Below are positions 1-9,017 of a DNA stretch of 64,000 nucleotides, one piece after another (the first letter of the stretch is position 1; each line of letters starts with the position of its first letter). Source of the DNA: Stenotrophomonas sp. ASS1 (GTDB taxonomy: Bacteria; Pseudomonadota; Gammaproteobacteria; Xanthomonadales; Xanthomonadaceae). The notes under the pieces are model-generated. The model had not been told where the DNA came from. It made no database searches and saw nothing but the letters and a program-made list of their open reading frames with translations. Made by a program: the position numbers and the translations under genes. Location: NCBI RefSeq assembly GCF_004346925.1, contig NZ_CP031167.1, forward strand, positions 3,926,001 to 3,990,000, in the 5' to 3' direction.

Positions 1-633
<633 letters not shown>

Positions 634-710
634 GTCACGCGTTTCCTTGAAGACGATCGCCGCATTCTAGCCTGCGGGCCCGCGCTCCCCCTCCTGTCCG
701 CTTAATGAAA

Positions 711-804
711 GTGTCCGGAAAGGTGTCCGCGGACACCCGGACACTTCAGGGCGCCTCCCAACCCATTGACCCACAAGGAAATAAAGTTGGCACGCTACGT
801 GCTT
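711..804 (+). promoter_or_regulatory. Sigma-54 promoter with upstream activator palindromes
   Basis: TTGGCACG at 787-794 and TGCTT at 800-804 form a -24/-12 promoter: GG at 789-790 and GC at 801-802 are exactly 12 apart. Upstream lies a perfect 16-bp palindrome at 722-737 (GGTGTCCGCGGACACC), flanked by GTGTCCGG at 711-718 and its reverse complement at 737-744. Four GTGTCC half-sites thus sit about 70-105 bp before the expected transcription start near 814, where an NtrC-family activator would bind. The operon encodes such an activator at 5942-7288. Confidence 0.85.
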
Positions 805-836
805 GGTACCCACTACCACCGTCAGGCACGCACCCG

Positions 837-2114
837 ATGATCCGCGACACCTCCGCACAGGACCAGATCGTTTCCTCCGCCCCGGCCGGCACCACCCGCG
901 CCAACTGGCAGCGTTACCGCTGGCCGGCACTGGGCGCCATCGCGCTGCTGGCCGGCATCGGCTGGGCCGTGTACGCCTGGTCCAACGCCAGCCGCTCCTA
1001 CGACAGCAGCCGCGTGCGCATCGCCGAAGTGAAGCGCGGCGACCTGGTCCGCGACATCGCCGCCGACGGTCGGGTGATTGCCGCCAACAGCCCGATCCTG
1101 TACGCCATCTCGGCCGGTACCGTGGACCTGAAAGTCGTTGCCGGTGACGTGGTCAAGAAGGACCAGGAGCTGGCGGTCATCGACAGCCCGGAACTGCGCA
1201 GCAAGCTGGCCCAGGAGCAGGCCACCCTGGCCGGCCTGGAAGCCGAGGCCAGCCGCGCCGCGCTGGACGCCACCCTGGCCCGCGCCAAGTCGCGCAAGGA
1301 AACCGACCAGGCCACCATCGAGCGGCAGGCCGCCGACCGCGACCTGCAGCGCTACCAGCGCGGTTACGACGGCGGTGCAGTACCGCAGATCGATCTGGCC
1401 AAGGCCAAGGACTCGCTGAAGAAGGCCGACATCACCCTGGCCAACGCCACCACCGATGCACGCCTGCAGAGCCAGGGCGCTGACCTGGACGCCCGCAACA
1501 AGCGCCTGCTGGCCGACCGCCAGAAGGCGGTGGTGGCCGAGGTGCAGCGCCAGGTGGACGCGCTGACCCTGCGCGCGCCGTTCGACGGCCAGGTCGGCCA
1601 GGTGCAGGCCGTCCAGTCCACCAACCTGGCCGCCAATGCGCCCGTGCTGGGCGTGGTCGACCTGTCCAAGTTCGAGGTCGAGATCAAGGTGCCGGAGAGC
1701 TTCGCCCGCGACCTGGCGATCGGCATGCCGGCGCAGCTGACCGGCGGCAACGGCAAGCCGTTCCCGGGCGAGATCAGTGCGGTGTCGCCGGAAGTGGTCA
1801 ACGGCGAGGTCAACGCCCGCGTGCGCTTCGCCAGCGCGCAGCCGGAAGGCCTGCGCCAGAGCCAGCGGATGTCGGTGCGCGTGCTGCTCGACACCCGCAA
1901 GGACGTGCTGAAGGTCGAGCGCGGCCCGTTCGTCGAACAGGGCAACGGCATCGCCTACGTGATGGATGGCCGCACCGCAGTGCGGCGTCCGGTGGAACTG
2001 GGCGTCAGCAGCCTGGGCGAAGTGGAAATCAAGTCGGGTGTGCAGCCGGGCGACCGCATCGTGGTCTCTGGCAGCGACCTGTTCAAGGACGCCGAACGCG
2101 TCTCCGTCAACTGA
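837..2114 (+). CDS. HlyD/RND-type periplasmic adaptor of an ABC efflux system
   Basis: A 425-residue membrane fusion protein. A membrane anchor lies near residues 25-46 (ALGAIALLAGIGWAVYAW), followed by a biotinyl-lipoyl-like hairpin, a long Ala/Lys/Glu-rich coiled coil that also contains the motif TLRAPFDGQVG, and beta-barrel and membrane-proximal domains. It would link inner-membrane ABC permeases to an outer-membrane channel, as MacA does. The frame is open from 705, but the ATG at 837 lies just downstream of the sigma-54 promoter and gives a normal N-terminus. It is the first gene of an operon running to 8637. No outer-membrane factor is encoded here, so a TolC-like protein from elsewhere is presumably used. 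Confidence 0.92.
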   Translation: MIRDTSAQDQIVSSAPAGTTRANWQRYRWPALGAIALLAGIGWAVYAWSNASRSYDSSRVRIAEVKRGDLVRDIAADGRVIAANSPILYAISAGTVDLKVVAGDVVKKDQELAVIDSPELRSKLAQEQATLAGLEAEASRAALDATLARAKSRKETDQATIERQAADRDLQRYQRGYDGGAVPQIDLAKAKDSLKKADITLANATTDARLQSQGADLDARNKRLLADRQKAVVAEVQRQVDALTLRAPFDGQVGQVQAVQSTNLAANAPVLGVVDLSKFEVEIKVPESFARDLAIGMPAQLTGGNGKPFPGEISAVSPEVVNGEVNARVRFASAQPEGLRQSQRMSVRVLLDTRKDVLKVERGPFVEQGNGIAYVMDGRTAVRRPVELGVSSLGEVEIKSGVQPGDRIVVSGSDLFKDAERVSVN

Positions 2115-2149
2115 TACCTGATACCTGAATCCTGGAGAGAGGACACCCC

Positions 2150-2875
2150 ATGTACATGCTCGAAATGCGTTCGGTCGCCAAGGTCTTCCGCACCGAACAG
2201 GTGGAAACCCACGCACTGCGCTCGCTGGAACTGCAGGTCAAGGAAGGTGAGTTCGTCGCCGTCACCGGCCCGTCAGGCTCCGGCAAGACCACCTTCCTCA
2301 ACATCGCCGGCCTGCTGGAAACCTTCACCAGCGGCACCTACATGCTTGACGGCCAGGACGTGAGCACGCTGGGCGACGACGCCCGCAGCCGCCTGCGCAA
2401 CCAGAAGATCGGCTTCATCTTCCAGGGCTTCAACCTGATCCCCGACCTGAACCTGTTCGACAACGTCGACGTGCCGCTGCGCTATCGGAAGATGAGCGCC
2501 AACGAGCGCCGCGAACGTATCGAGAAGGCGCTGAGCCAGGTCGGCCTCGGCTCGCGCATGAAGCATTATCCGAATGAACTGTCGGGTGGCCAGCAGCAGC
2601 GCGCGGCCATCGCGCGTGCGCTGGCCGGCAGCCCGCGCCTGCTGCTGGCCGACGAACCGACCGGCAACCTGGACACACAGATGGCCCGCGGCGTGATGGA
2701 ACTGCTGGAGGAGATCAACGCTGCCGGCACCACCATCGTGATGGTCACCCACGATCCGGAACTGGCCGCGCGCGCGCAGCGCAACGTGCACATCGTCGAT
2801 GGCCAGGTGACCGACCTGGTGCGCGAGCCGGTGCTGGCCACCCCGCCGCGCCACATTGTCGCCGTCAACGAGTGA
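2150..2875 (+). CDS. ABC transporter ATP-binding protein, MacB/LolD type
   Basis: A 241-residue nucleotide-binding subunit with Walker A GPSGSGKT (residues 40-47), Q-loop near GFIFQGFNLIPDL, signature LSGGQQQR, Walker B LLLADEPTGNLD and the switch histidine in MVTHDPE. The LLLADEPTGNLD form is usual in the MacB/LolD/FtsE group. It powers the two separate permeases that follow; in MacB proper the ATPase and permease are fused, so this is a split version. Spacing to the adaptor is 35 bp, with AGAGAGGA before the start. Confidence 0.95.
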   Translation: MYMLEMRSVAKVFRTEQVETHALRSLELQVKEGEFVAVTGPSGSGKTTFLNIAGLLETFTSGTYMLDGQDVSTLGDDARSRLRNQKIGFIFQGFNLIPDLNLFDNVDVPLRYRKMSANERRERIEKALSQVGLGSRMKHYPNELSGGQQQRAAIARALAGSPRLLLADEPTGNLDTQMARGVMELLEEINAAGTTIVMVTHDPELAARAQRNVHIVDGQVTDLVREPVLATPPRHIVAVNE

Positions 2876-2885
2876 GGGCCCGACC

Positions 2886-4184
2886 ATGTTCGCCTACTAC
2901 GCCCGATTGGCGGTGCGCAGCTTCCGCCGCAACAAGGTACTGACCGCGTTGATGGTGATCGCTATCGCGCTAGGCATCGGCGCCTCGATGACCACGTTGA
3001 CCGTGTTCCACGTGCTGTCCGGTGACCCGATTCCCGGCAAGAGTGACCGCCTGTTCTATGTGCAGCTTGATGCCGCGACCGGCGCCTATGTCGCTGGCGA
3101 GGAACCGGAAACCCAGCTGACCCGCTTCGACGGTGAAGCCCTGCTGCGCGAGGCCAAGGGCGAGCGCCAGGCACTGATGAGCGGCGGCGGCGGTACCATC
3201 GAACCGGACAACAGCACTCTCAAGCCCTTCAGCATCGACACCCGCTGGACCTCGGCCGACTTCTTCCCGATGTTCGAGGTGCCCATGCAGTACGGCCGCC
3301 CCTGGACGCGCGAGGACGATGAAGGCCGTGCACGCGTGGTGGTCATCTCCAAGGCGCTCAATGACAAGCTGTACCAAGGCGCCAACAGCGTGGGCCGCGA
3401 CCTGCGCATGGAAGGGCAGAGCTACCGCATTGTCGGCGTGATGAAGGAATGGAGCCCGGAGCCGCACTTCTACGACCTGACCACGGGCAGCTACGGCAAG
3501 AACGAGGACCTGCTGCTGCCGATCTCCACCTCCTTCGACCTGAAGCTGGGCAACAACGGCAACATGAACTGCTTCGGCGAGAATCCCGACGGCAACAGCT
3601 ACTCGCTCAACGCACCGTGCGCGTGGCTGCAGTACTGGGTGGAGATGGACCCGGCCAAGGCCGCCGACTACCGCCGCTACCTGGAGAACTATTCGACCCA
3701 GCAGCGCGAGGCCGGCCGCTTCAAGCATCCGCCGAACGTGCGCCTGCGCACCGTGATGGAATGGCTGGACTTCAATGGCGCGGTCCCCAGCGATGTGCGC
3801 CTGCAGCTGTGGCTGGCGCTGGGCTTCCTGGGTGTCTGCCTGATCAACACGGTGGGCCTGCTGCTGGCCAAGTTCCTGCGCCGCAGTGGTGAGATCGGCG
3901 TGCGCCGCGCCCTCGGTGCCAGCCGTGGCCAGATCTTCCTGCAGTGCCTGGTGGAAGCCGGTGCGGTCGGCGTTGTCGGTGGCGTGCTGGGTATCGGTCT
4001 GGCCCTGCTTGGCCTGTTCGCGGTGCGCCAGCAACCGGTGGAATACGCAAAGCTGGCCCACCTGGACGGCAACATGCTGCTGCTCGCGCTGGGCCTGACC
4101 CTGCTCGCCAGTCTTGCCGCCGGGTTCCTGCCCGCCTGGCGCGCCATGCAGGTCACCCCGGCCATCCAGCTCAAGTCGCAGTAA
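2886..4184 (+). CDS. FtsX/MacB-type ABC permease 1
   Basis: A 432-residue permease with one N-terminal transmembrane segment (about residues 20-45), a large periplasmic MacB_PCD domain, and three C-terminal segments of the FtsX fold containing the GEIGVRRALGASRGQIF motif. It pairs with the next gene as a heterodimeric membrane unit driven by the 2150-2875 ATPase. The ATG at 2886 (MFAYYARLAVRSF) is preferred over the in-frame upstream extension, which would overlap the ATPase stop. Substrate is unknown; relatives export peptides, macrolides or lipids. Confidence 0.93.
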   Translation: MFAYYARLAVRSFRRNKVLTALMVIAIALGIGASMTTLTVFHVLSGDPIPGKSDRLFYVQLDAATGAYVAGEEPETQLTRFDGEALLREAKGERQALMSGGGGTIEPDNSTLKPFSIDTRWTSADFFPMFEVPMQYGRPWTREDDEGRARVVVISKALNDKLYQGANSVGRDLRMEGQSYRIVGVMKEWSPEPHFYDLTTGSYGKNEDLLLPISTSFDLKLGNNGNMNCFGENPDGNSYSLNAPCAWLQYWVEMDPAKAADYRRYLENYSTQQREAGRFKHPPNVRLRTVMEWLDFNGAVPSDVRLQLWLALGFLGVCLINTVGLLLAKFLRRSGEIGVRRALGASRGQIFLQCLVEAGAVGVVGGVLGIGLALLGLFAVRQQPVEYAKLAHLDGNMLLLALGLTLLASLAAGFLPAWRAMQVTPAIQLKSQ

Positions 4185-4204
4185 GCACCCGAACGAGGAC
4201 TCCC

Positions 4205-5422
4205 ATGGACATCCGCCCCATCCTCAGCACGCTGCGCCGGCACAAGACCGCCGCTGCCCTGATCGTGCTGGAAGTCGCACTGACCTGCGCCATCGTCTGC
4301 AACGCGCTGTTCCTGGTCAGCCAGCGCGTGGAGAAGATCAGCATGCCCAGCGGCATCGCCGAGAGCGAACTGGTCATGCTGCGCGTCAGCGGCATCGGCA
4401 AGCAGACCGACGCCATGGCCCGCACCCGCGAGGACCTGGCATCGCTGCGCGCGATTCCCGGCGTCAGCAACGTCACCATCATCAACCAGGTCCCCTTCCG
4501 CAACGGCTCCTCCAGCAGCAGCATTTCGCGTGTGATCGACCAGGAACGGCCGACCACCAACGCCTCGATGTACACCCTGTCCGAGAACGGGCTGGCCACG
4601 ATGGGCATCAACCTGATCGCAGGCCGCGATTTCCTGCCCGACGAGTACCAGAACTTCGAAGACGCCAGCAAGGGCGGCGCAAAGGAGAACGCGATCCCGG
4701 TCATCCTCACCCAGGCCACCGCCGCCAAGATGGAACCCAATGGCAGTGCGCTGGGCAAGACCTACTACATGGGCAAGCAGCCGCTGCATGTGGTCGGCAT
4801 CGTCGACACGCTCAGCACGCCCAACGGCTGGAATGACAACTGGACCAACTCGATGCTGCTGCCCATGCGGCGCACCTTCGACGAAGGTGGCACGTATGTG
4901 CTGCGCACTTCGCCGGAACGCCGCAAGGAAGTACTCGATGCCGGTGCCGCCGCGCTGGAACGCAACGACCCCAACCGGCTGATGCGCGACAAGCTGACCT
5001 ATGAAGACCAGCGCAAGGACTTCTTCAAGAACGACCGCGCGATGGTCGGCCTGCTGATCACCGTCAGCATCTCGCTGCTGGTGGTCACCGCGCTGGGCAT
5101 CATCGGCCTGGCCAGCTTCTGGGTGCAGCAGCGCAGCAAGCAGATCGGCATCCGCCGTGCGCTGGGCGCGACCCGCGGGCAGATCCTGCGCTACTTCCAG
5201 ACCGAGAACTTCCTGCTGGCCACGCTGGGCATCGTGCTGGGCATGCTGGCGGCCTACGCCATCAACCTGGCGCTGATGAACCTGTACGAGCTGCCGCGCA
5301 TGCCGCTGTACTACCTGCCGCTGGGTGCACTGCTGCTGTGGGTGCTGGGCCAGATCGCCGTGTTCGGGCCGGCGCGGCGTGCGGCAGCGGTGCCGCCTGC
5401 GGTCGCCACGCGGGGCGCGTGA
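4205..5422 (+). CDS. FtsX/MacB-type ABC permease 2
   Basis: A 405-residue second permease with the same plan as its neighbour: an N-terminal membrane anchor, a periplasmic MacB_PCD domain and three C-terminal FtsX segments with KQIGIRRALGATRGQIL. The start at 4205 (MDIRPILSTLRRHK) follows a GAGGAC ribosome-binding site; the long upstream extension of the frame would overlap permease 1. Two distinct permeases plus one ATPase imply a hetero-oligomeric transporter rather than a MacB homodimer. Confidence 0.93.
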   Translation: MDIRPILSTLRRHKTAAALIVLEVALTCAIVCNALFLVSQRVEKISMPSGIAESELVMLRVSGIGKQTDAMARTREDLASLRAIPGVSNVTIINQVPFRNGSSSSSISRVIDQERPTTNASMYTLSENGLATMGINLIAGRDFLPDEYQNFEDASKGGAKENAIPVILTQATAAKMEPNGSALGKTYYMGKQPLHVVGIVDTLSTPNGWNDNWTNSMLLPMRRTFDEGGTYVLRTSPERRKEVLDAGAAALERNDPNRLMRDKLTYEDQRKDFFKNDRAMVGLLITVSISLLVVTALGIIGLASFWVQQRSKQIGIRRALGATRGQILRYFQTENFLLATLGIVLGMLAAYAINLALMNLYELPRMPLYYLPLGALLLWVLGQIAVFGPARRAAAVPPAVATRGA

Positions 5423-5423
5423 G

Positions 5424-5816
5424 ATGCGTGCCCGCGCGATGTGCCTGATGCTGCTCCTGCCATTGCCGGCGCTGGCCGGCGGTGGCAGTGCGCAGACACT
5501 GGAGTGGCGCCAGGATGCCGCGCGGTTGTCCTTGCGCTCAACGGAGGGCCAGGTGCACGTGGAGGCCGCCAGCCCGGAAATGCGCTTCGGCGTGCGCAGT
5601 GGCGATCGCATCCTGCGCGTGGACGACACGGCGGTGCGCCGGGTCGAACACCTTGCCGAGGCCCTGCGTCATGCCAACGCAGCCACCGCCTATCTGTTGC
5701 TGCGCCGCGACAAGCGCGAACTGACGGTGGCGGTCGACGCCGCAGCCTGGCGCCAGGCGCTGGAGGTGCCGCCGCCACCTGCGCCGCCACGGCCCCCGGC
5801 GCCTCCCCGGCGCTGA
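5424..5816 (+). CDS. Secreted PDZ-domain protein in an efflux/two-component operon
   Basis: A 130-residue protein with a signal peptide (residues 1 to about 19, ending LPALAGG), then a single PDZ-like fold whose GDRILRVDDTAV loop resembles the ligand-binding region of DegS/RseP-type PDZ domains, and a Pro-rich tail (PPPPAPPRPPAPPRR). No catalytic domain is attached. The start at 5424 comes 1 bp after the permease stop, so translation is probably coupled. Its place between transporter and sensor genes suggests a periplasmic modulator or ligand detector, but that is inference. I do not recognise a named family. Confidence 0.8.
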   Translation: MRARAMCLMLLLPLPALAGGGSAQTLEWRQDAARLSLRSTEGQVHVEAASPEMRFGVRSGDRILRVDDTAVRRVEHLAEALRHANAATAYLLLRRDKRELTVAVDAAAWRQALEVPPPPAPPRPPAPPRR

Positions 5817-5941
5817 GCGAGGGCCGCTCCTGCACAGCCACGGGTTTGGCTATGCTTGATGGGTGGCGCCGGGCTCTCCCGGCGTATGGATACGAACACG
5901 GCTCCATCGGCGCCGCCCATCCCTTTCTGCAGAACTGCTTG

Positions 5942-7288
5942 ATGCCTTCGATCCTGATCATCGACGACAACGCCAGCGTGGGTACCGCGCTGGACGTGCT
6001 GTTCTCCCTGCACGACATCGACACCCTGCAGGCGCAGAGCCCGTCCGAAGGGCTGGCCCTGCTGGAGTCGCAGCCGGTCGACCTGGTGATCCAGGACATG
6101 AACTTCAGCGAGGACACCACCTCCGGCGAAGAAGGCGAGGCCCTGTTCGCGCAGATCCGCGCGCGCCATCCCGATCTGCCGGTGATCCTGCTGACCGCCT
6201 GGACCCACCTCAGCAGCGCGGTGGATCTGGTCAAGGCCGGTGCGGCCGACTACCTGGCCAAGCCCTGGGACGACCGCAAGCTGATGACCACGGTCAACAA
6301 CCTGCTGGAACTGTCCGAGGCGCGCCGCGAACTGGACCGGCGCCGCAGCCGTGAACTGCGCCAGCGCAATGCGCTGGAAGAGAAGTATGACCTGTGCGGC
6401 GCGGTCTTCGCCGACCCCGCCAGCGAGCGCGTCATCGCCCTCGCCTGCCAGGTCGCACGCTCGGAACTGCCGGTACTGATCACCGGCGCGAACGGTGCCG
6501 GCAAGGAGAAGATCGCGCAGATCATCCAGGCCAATTCCCTGGTGGCCAAGGGTCCATTCGTGGCGGTCAACTGTGGCGCGCTGCCTTCGGAACTGATCGA
6601 GGCCGAACTGTTCGGTGCCGAGGCCGGTGCGTATACCGGCGCCAACAAGGCGCGCGAAGGCAAGTTCGAGGCCGCCGATGGTGGCACCCTGTTCCTGGAT
6701 GAGATCGGCAACCTGTCGCTGGGCGGGCAGATGAAGCTGCTGCGTGTGCTGGAAACCGGCCGCTTCGAGCGCCTGGGCTCCAACCGCGAACGCCAGGTCA
6801 AGGTCCGCGTGGTCAGCGCGACCAATGCCGACCTGCCGGCGATGATCCGCGACGGCACCTTCCGCGAAGACCTCTATTACCGCCTCAACACGGTGGAACT
6901 GGTGCTGCCGCCGCTGGCCGATCGCCCGGGCGACATCGTGCCGCTGGCCGAGCGCTTCCTGACCGCTGGCAAACCCCTGTCCAGCGCCGCCACCGCCGCC
7001 CTGCTGCGGCACCCGTGGCCAGGCAACGTGCGCGAACTGCGCAACGTGATCCAGCGCGCCGAACTGCTGGCCATCGGCAACCGCATTGAAGTGGCCGACC
7101 TGAACCTGCCGCGCGCAGCCGCAGCACCGCGCCCGGCCCCCAGTGCGGGCAATGACCCCGACCGCGCGCGCATCGAAGAGGTACTGGCGCGCAACCATGG
7201 CGTCATCGCCCAGGCCGCCGCCGAACTCGGCCTGAGCCGCCAGGCGCTGTACCGGCGCATGGACCGCCACGGTATCCCGCGAGAATGA
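5942..7288 (+). CDS. NtrC-family sigma-54 response regulator
   Basis: A 448-residue regulator. The receiver domain (1 to about 120) has the acidic pocket near DD8-9, phospho-acceptor Asp52 and Lys107. The AAA+ domain has Walker A GANGAGKE (182-189), the sigma-54 contact loop GAYTGA (229-234, Tyr in place of the common Phe) and Walker B GGTLFLDEIG. A Fis-type helix-turn-helix ends the protein (AAAELGLSRQALYRRMDRHGI). It probably activates the promoter at 787-804 and so its own operon. The ATG at 5942 gives a standard receiver N-terminus; the in-frame extension to 5441 covers the PDZ gene. Confidence 0.96.
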   Translation: MPSILIIDDNASVGTALDVLFSLHDIDTLQAQSPSEGLALLESQPVDLVIQDMNFSEDTTSGEEGEALFAQIRARHPDLPVILLTAWTHLSSAVDLVKAGAADYLAKPWDDRKLMTTVNNLLELSEARRELDRRRSRELRQRNALEEKYDLCGAVFADPASERVIALACQVARSELPVLITGANGAGKEKIAQIIQANSLVAKGPFVAVNCGALPSELIEAELFGAEAGAYTGANKAREGKFEAADGGTLFLDEIGNLSLGGQMKLLRVLETGRFERLGSNRERQVKVRVVSATNADLPAMIRDGTFREDLYYRLNTVELVLPPLADRPGDIVPLAERFLTAGKPLSSAATAALLRHPWPGNVRELRNVIQRAELLAIGNRIEVADLNLPRAAAAPRPAPSAGNDPDRARIEEVLARNHGVIAQAAAELGLSRQALYRRMDRHGIPRE

Positions 7289-8637
7289 AACGGCGCTCGT
7301 TCACTTTCCGCCTGTTCCTGCGCCTGCTGCCGGTGCTGGCGCTGGCCGCCGCGTTGCCGTGGCTGCTGGCCTACTGGATGGACCATGGCTGGGTGGTGAC
7401 CACGGTGTCGGCGTTGATCCTGCTGTCGCTGATGTGGTGGACCCTGCGTCGCGCTACCGCCCCGGTGCGGTCACTGATGCGGGCCCTGGCGGGCACCACC
7501 AGCAGCTATCGCGACGGCGAATACAACTTCGGCGTGCACTGGCCCGGCAATGACGAGCTCGGCGACCTGGTGCAGGCACACCGCGAACTGGGCGATGTGC
7601 TGCGTGCACAGCGGCAGGGCCTGGTGCAACGCGAACTTCTGCTGGACACGATGGTGCAGAACACGCCGGTGGCGATGCTGCTGATCGCCTCGGGCGGTGA
7701 TGGCATCGCCCGCGTGGTGTTCTCCAATCTGGCTGCGCGCAAGCTGCTGCATGGCGGCTGGAAGCTGGAAGGCCAGCGCCTGGAGGACGTGCTGGAACAG
7801 GTGCCGGTGGAGCTGCGCGATGCCATCGCCCGCGGTGGCGACAGCCTGTTCGCGGTGCATGCCGAGGGCGAGGACGGCGATGAGGACGACGAGCAGGTGT
7901 ACCACCTCTCGCGCCGCGCCTTCCAGCTCAATGGTCGTCCGCACGACCTGCTGCTGGTACGCCTGCTGACCGCCGAGCTGCGCCGCCAGGAAGTACAGAC
8001 CTGGAAGAAGGTGATCCGGGTGATCAGCCACGAGCTCAACAACTCGCTGGCACCGATTGCCTCGCTGGCCCACTCCGGCGGTGTACTGGTGCAGCGTGAG
8101 CGCTTTGACCGGCTGCCGGAGATCTTCACCACCATCGAGGATCGTGCACGCCACCTGGAAGGCTTCATCCGCGGCTATGCGCGCTTTGCCAAGCTGCCGC
8201 AACCGCAGTTGCAGACCGTGCACTGGGCCCCCTTCCTGTCCAGCCTGCGCCAGCAGATCCCATTCGGCATGGAACGTGAGCCGGACGAGGAACTGAGCAG
8301 CCGCATCGACATCGCCCAGTTCGGGCAGGCACTGCTGAACCTGTTGAAGAACGCGCACGAAGCCTGCGCCGAAGCAGAACCGCCCAACGACGACGTACAG
8401 GTGCAACTCACGCGGCTGCCGCAGTGGCTGCGCCTGGACGTACTGGATCGCGGCAAGGGCATGAACGAGCAGGTGCTGCAGAATGCGCTGATGCCGTTCT
8501 ATTCGACCAAGCGCAATGGCACCGGGCTGGGCTTGGCCTTGACCCGCGAGATCGTGGAAGCGCATGGCGGCCGGGTATCACTGCAGAATCGCGGCGATGG
8601 CGGGTTGTGCGTGTCGATCCTGTTGCCGGTGGGTTGA
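7285..8637 (+). CDS. Sensor histidine kinase, partner of the sigma-54 regulator
   Basis: A 450-residue kinase overlapping the regulator by 4 bp (ATGA), so the pair is translationally coupled. Two transmembrane helices within residues 10-55 are separated by only a few polar residues (MDHGW), leaving almost no periplasmic loop. A HAMP-like linker and a PAS-like segment follow, then the H-box ISHELNNSLAPI with His249, the N-box NLLKNAHEA, DRGKGM, and the F/G2 boxes PFYSTKRNGTGLGLAL. The layout resembles NtrY-type kinases. With so little periplasmic sequence it probably senses in the membrane or through partners such as the PDZ protein or permeases. Confidence 0.94.
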   Translation: MKRRSFTFRLFLRLLPVLALAAALPWLLAYWMDHGWVVTTVSALILLSLMWWTLRRATAPVRSLMRALAGTTSSYRDGEYNFGVHWPGNDELGDLVQAHRELGDVLRAQRQGLVQRELLLDTMVQNTPVAMLLIASGGDGIARVVFSNLAARKLLHGGWKLEGQRLEDVLEQVPVELRDAIARGGDSLFAVHAEGEDGDEDDEQVYHLSRRAFQLNGRPHDLLLVRLLTAELRRQEVQTWKKVIRVISHELNNSLAPIASLAHSGGVLVQRERFDRLPEIFTTIEDRARHLEGFIRGYARFAKLPQPQLQTVHWAPFLSSLRQQIPFGMEREPDEELSSRIDIAQFGQALLNLLKNAHEACAEAEPPNDDVQVQLTRLPQWLRLDVLDRGKGMNEQVLQNALMPFYSTKRNGTGLGLALTREIVEAHGGRVSLQNRGDGGLCVSILLPVG

Positions 8638-8657
8638 TCGGGCCAACGGGGTTCCCG

Positions 8658-8687
8658 GTAGTGTGTATATGCCGACCAAGGTCGGCA
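8658..8687. repeat. Degenerate SMAG-like GTAG hairpin
   Basis: GTAG at 8658-8661 is followed by an 8-bp stem TGCCGACC (8670-8677) and GGTCGGCA (8680-8687). This matches the GTAG-headed imperfect palindromes seen elsewhere in the window, although the segment between GTAG and the stem is eroded. Confidence 0.5.
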
Positions 8688-8693
8688 CCTGCC

Positions 8694-8996
8694 AAAGCTG
8701 CGGCATCGGCATCCTGCGCTCCAGGGGAACGGGAGCATCAAGAGCAAACGCAACGAGATCAACGCGTAGTTTGAATCGACTGGGTGCAGCTGCGGCTCTG
8801 GATGTTGGTTCCGCCTTGAGCGAGCCAAGCATCGCCGGGGAATCTGGGGCGCAGAGGCGCCGATGTTTGAGCGCAGCGAGTTCGGCGCCGTCCCCTGATT
8901 CACCGAGAAGCGCAGGGCACCGATGCGCAGCATCGGCTCGCGACCGGCGGAGCGTTTCTTTTGGTTACTTTTCTTTGCGCACAAAGAAAAGTAACG
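8694..8996. repeat. Xanthomonadaceae-type intergenic repeat ending in a long hairpin
   Basis: This gene-free stretch between the kinase and the GNAT gene ends in a perfect 14-bp stem with a 4-nt loop: GTTACTTTTCTTTG at 8964-8977 and its complement at 8982-8995. The preceding sequence, including a segment around 8860-8960 with GAGCGCAGCGAGTT and GCACCGATGCGCAGCATCGG, resembles a block I recall from many Stenotrophomonas and Xanthomonas intergenic regions, where it is often misannotated as short proteins. The hairpin may also end transcription of the converging kinase and GNAT genes. Confidence 0.6.
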
Positions 8997-9017
8997 CCCA
9001 TGACCGGTGGCCGACCT

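Noticed and set aside
3689..5629. A 646-codon minus-strand frame over the permease genes
   Set aside because: Antisense shadow; the plus-strand permeases have clear FtsX motifs and starts.
8499..8984. A 161-codon minus-strand frame starting MCAKKSNQKKRS
   Set aside because: It arises from translation of the intergenic repeat and its hairpin, and its 3' part overlaps the kinase gene. Similar strings are common spurious proteins in this family of bacteria.
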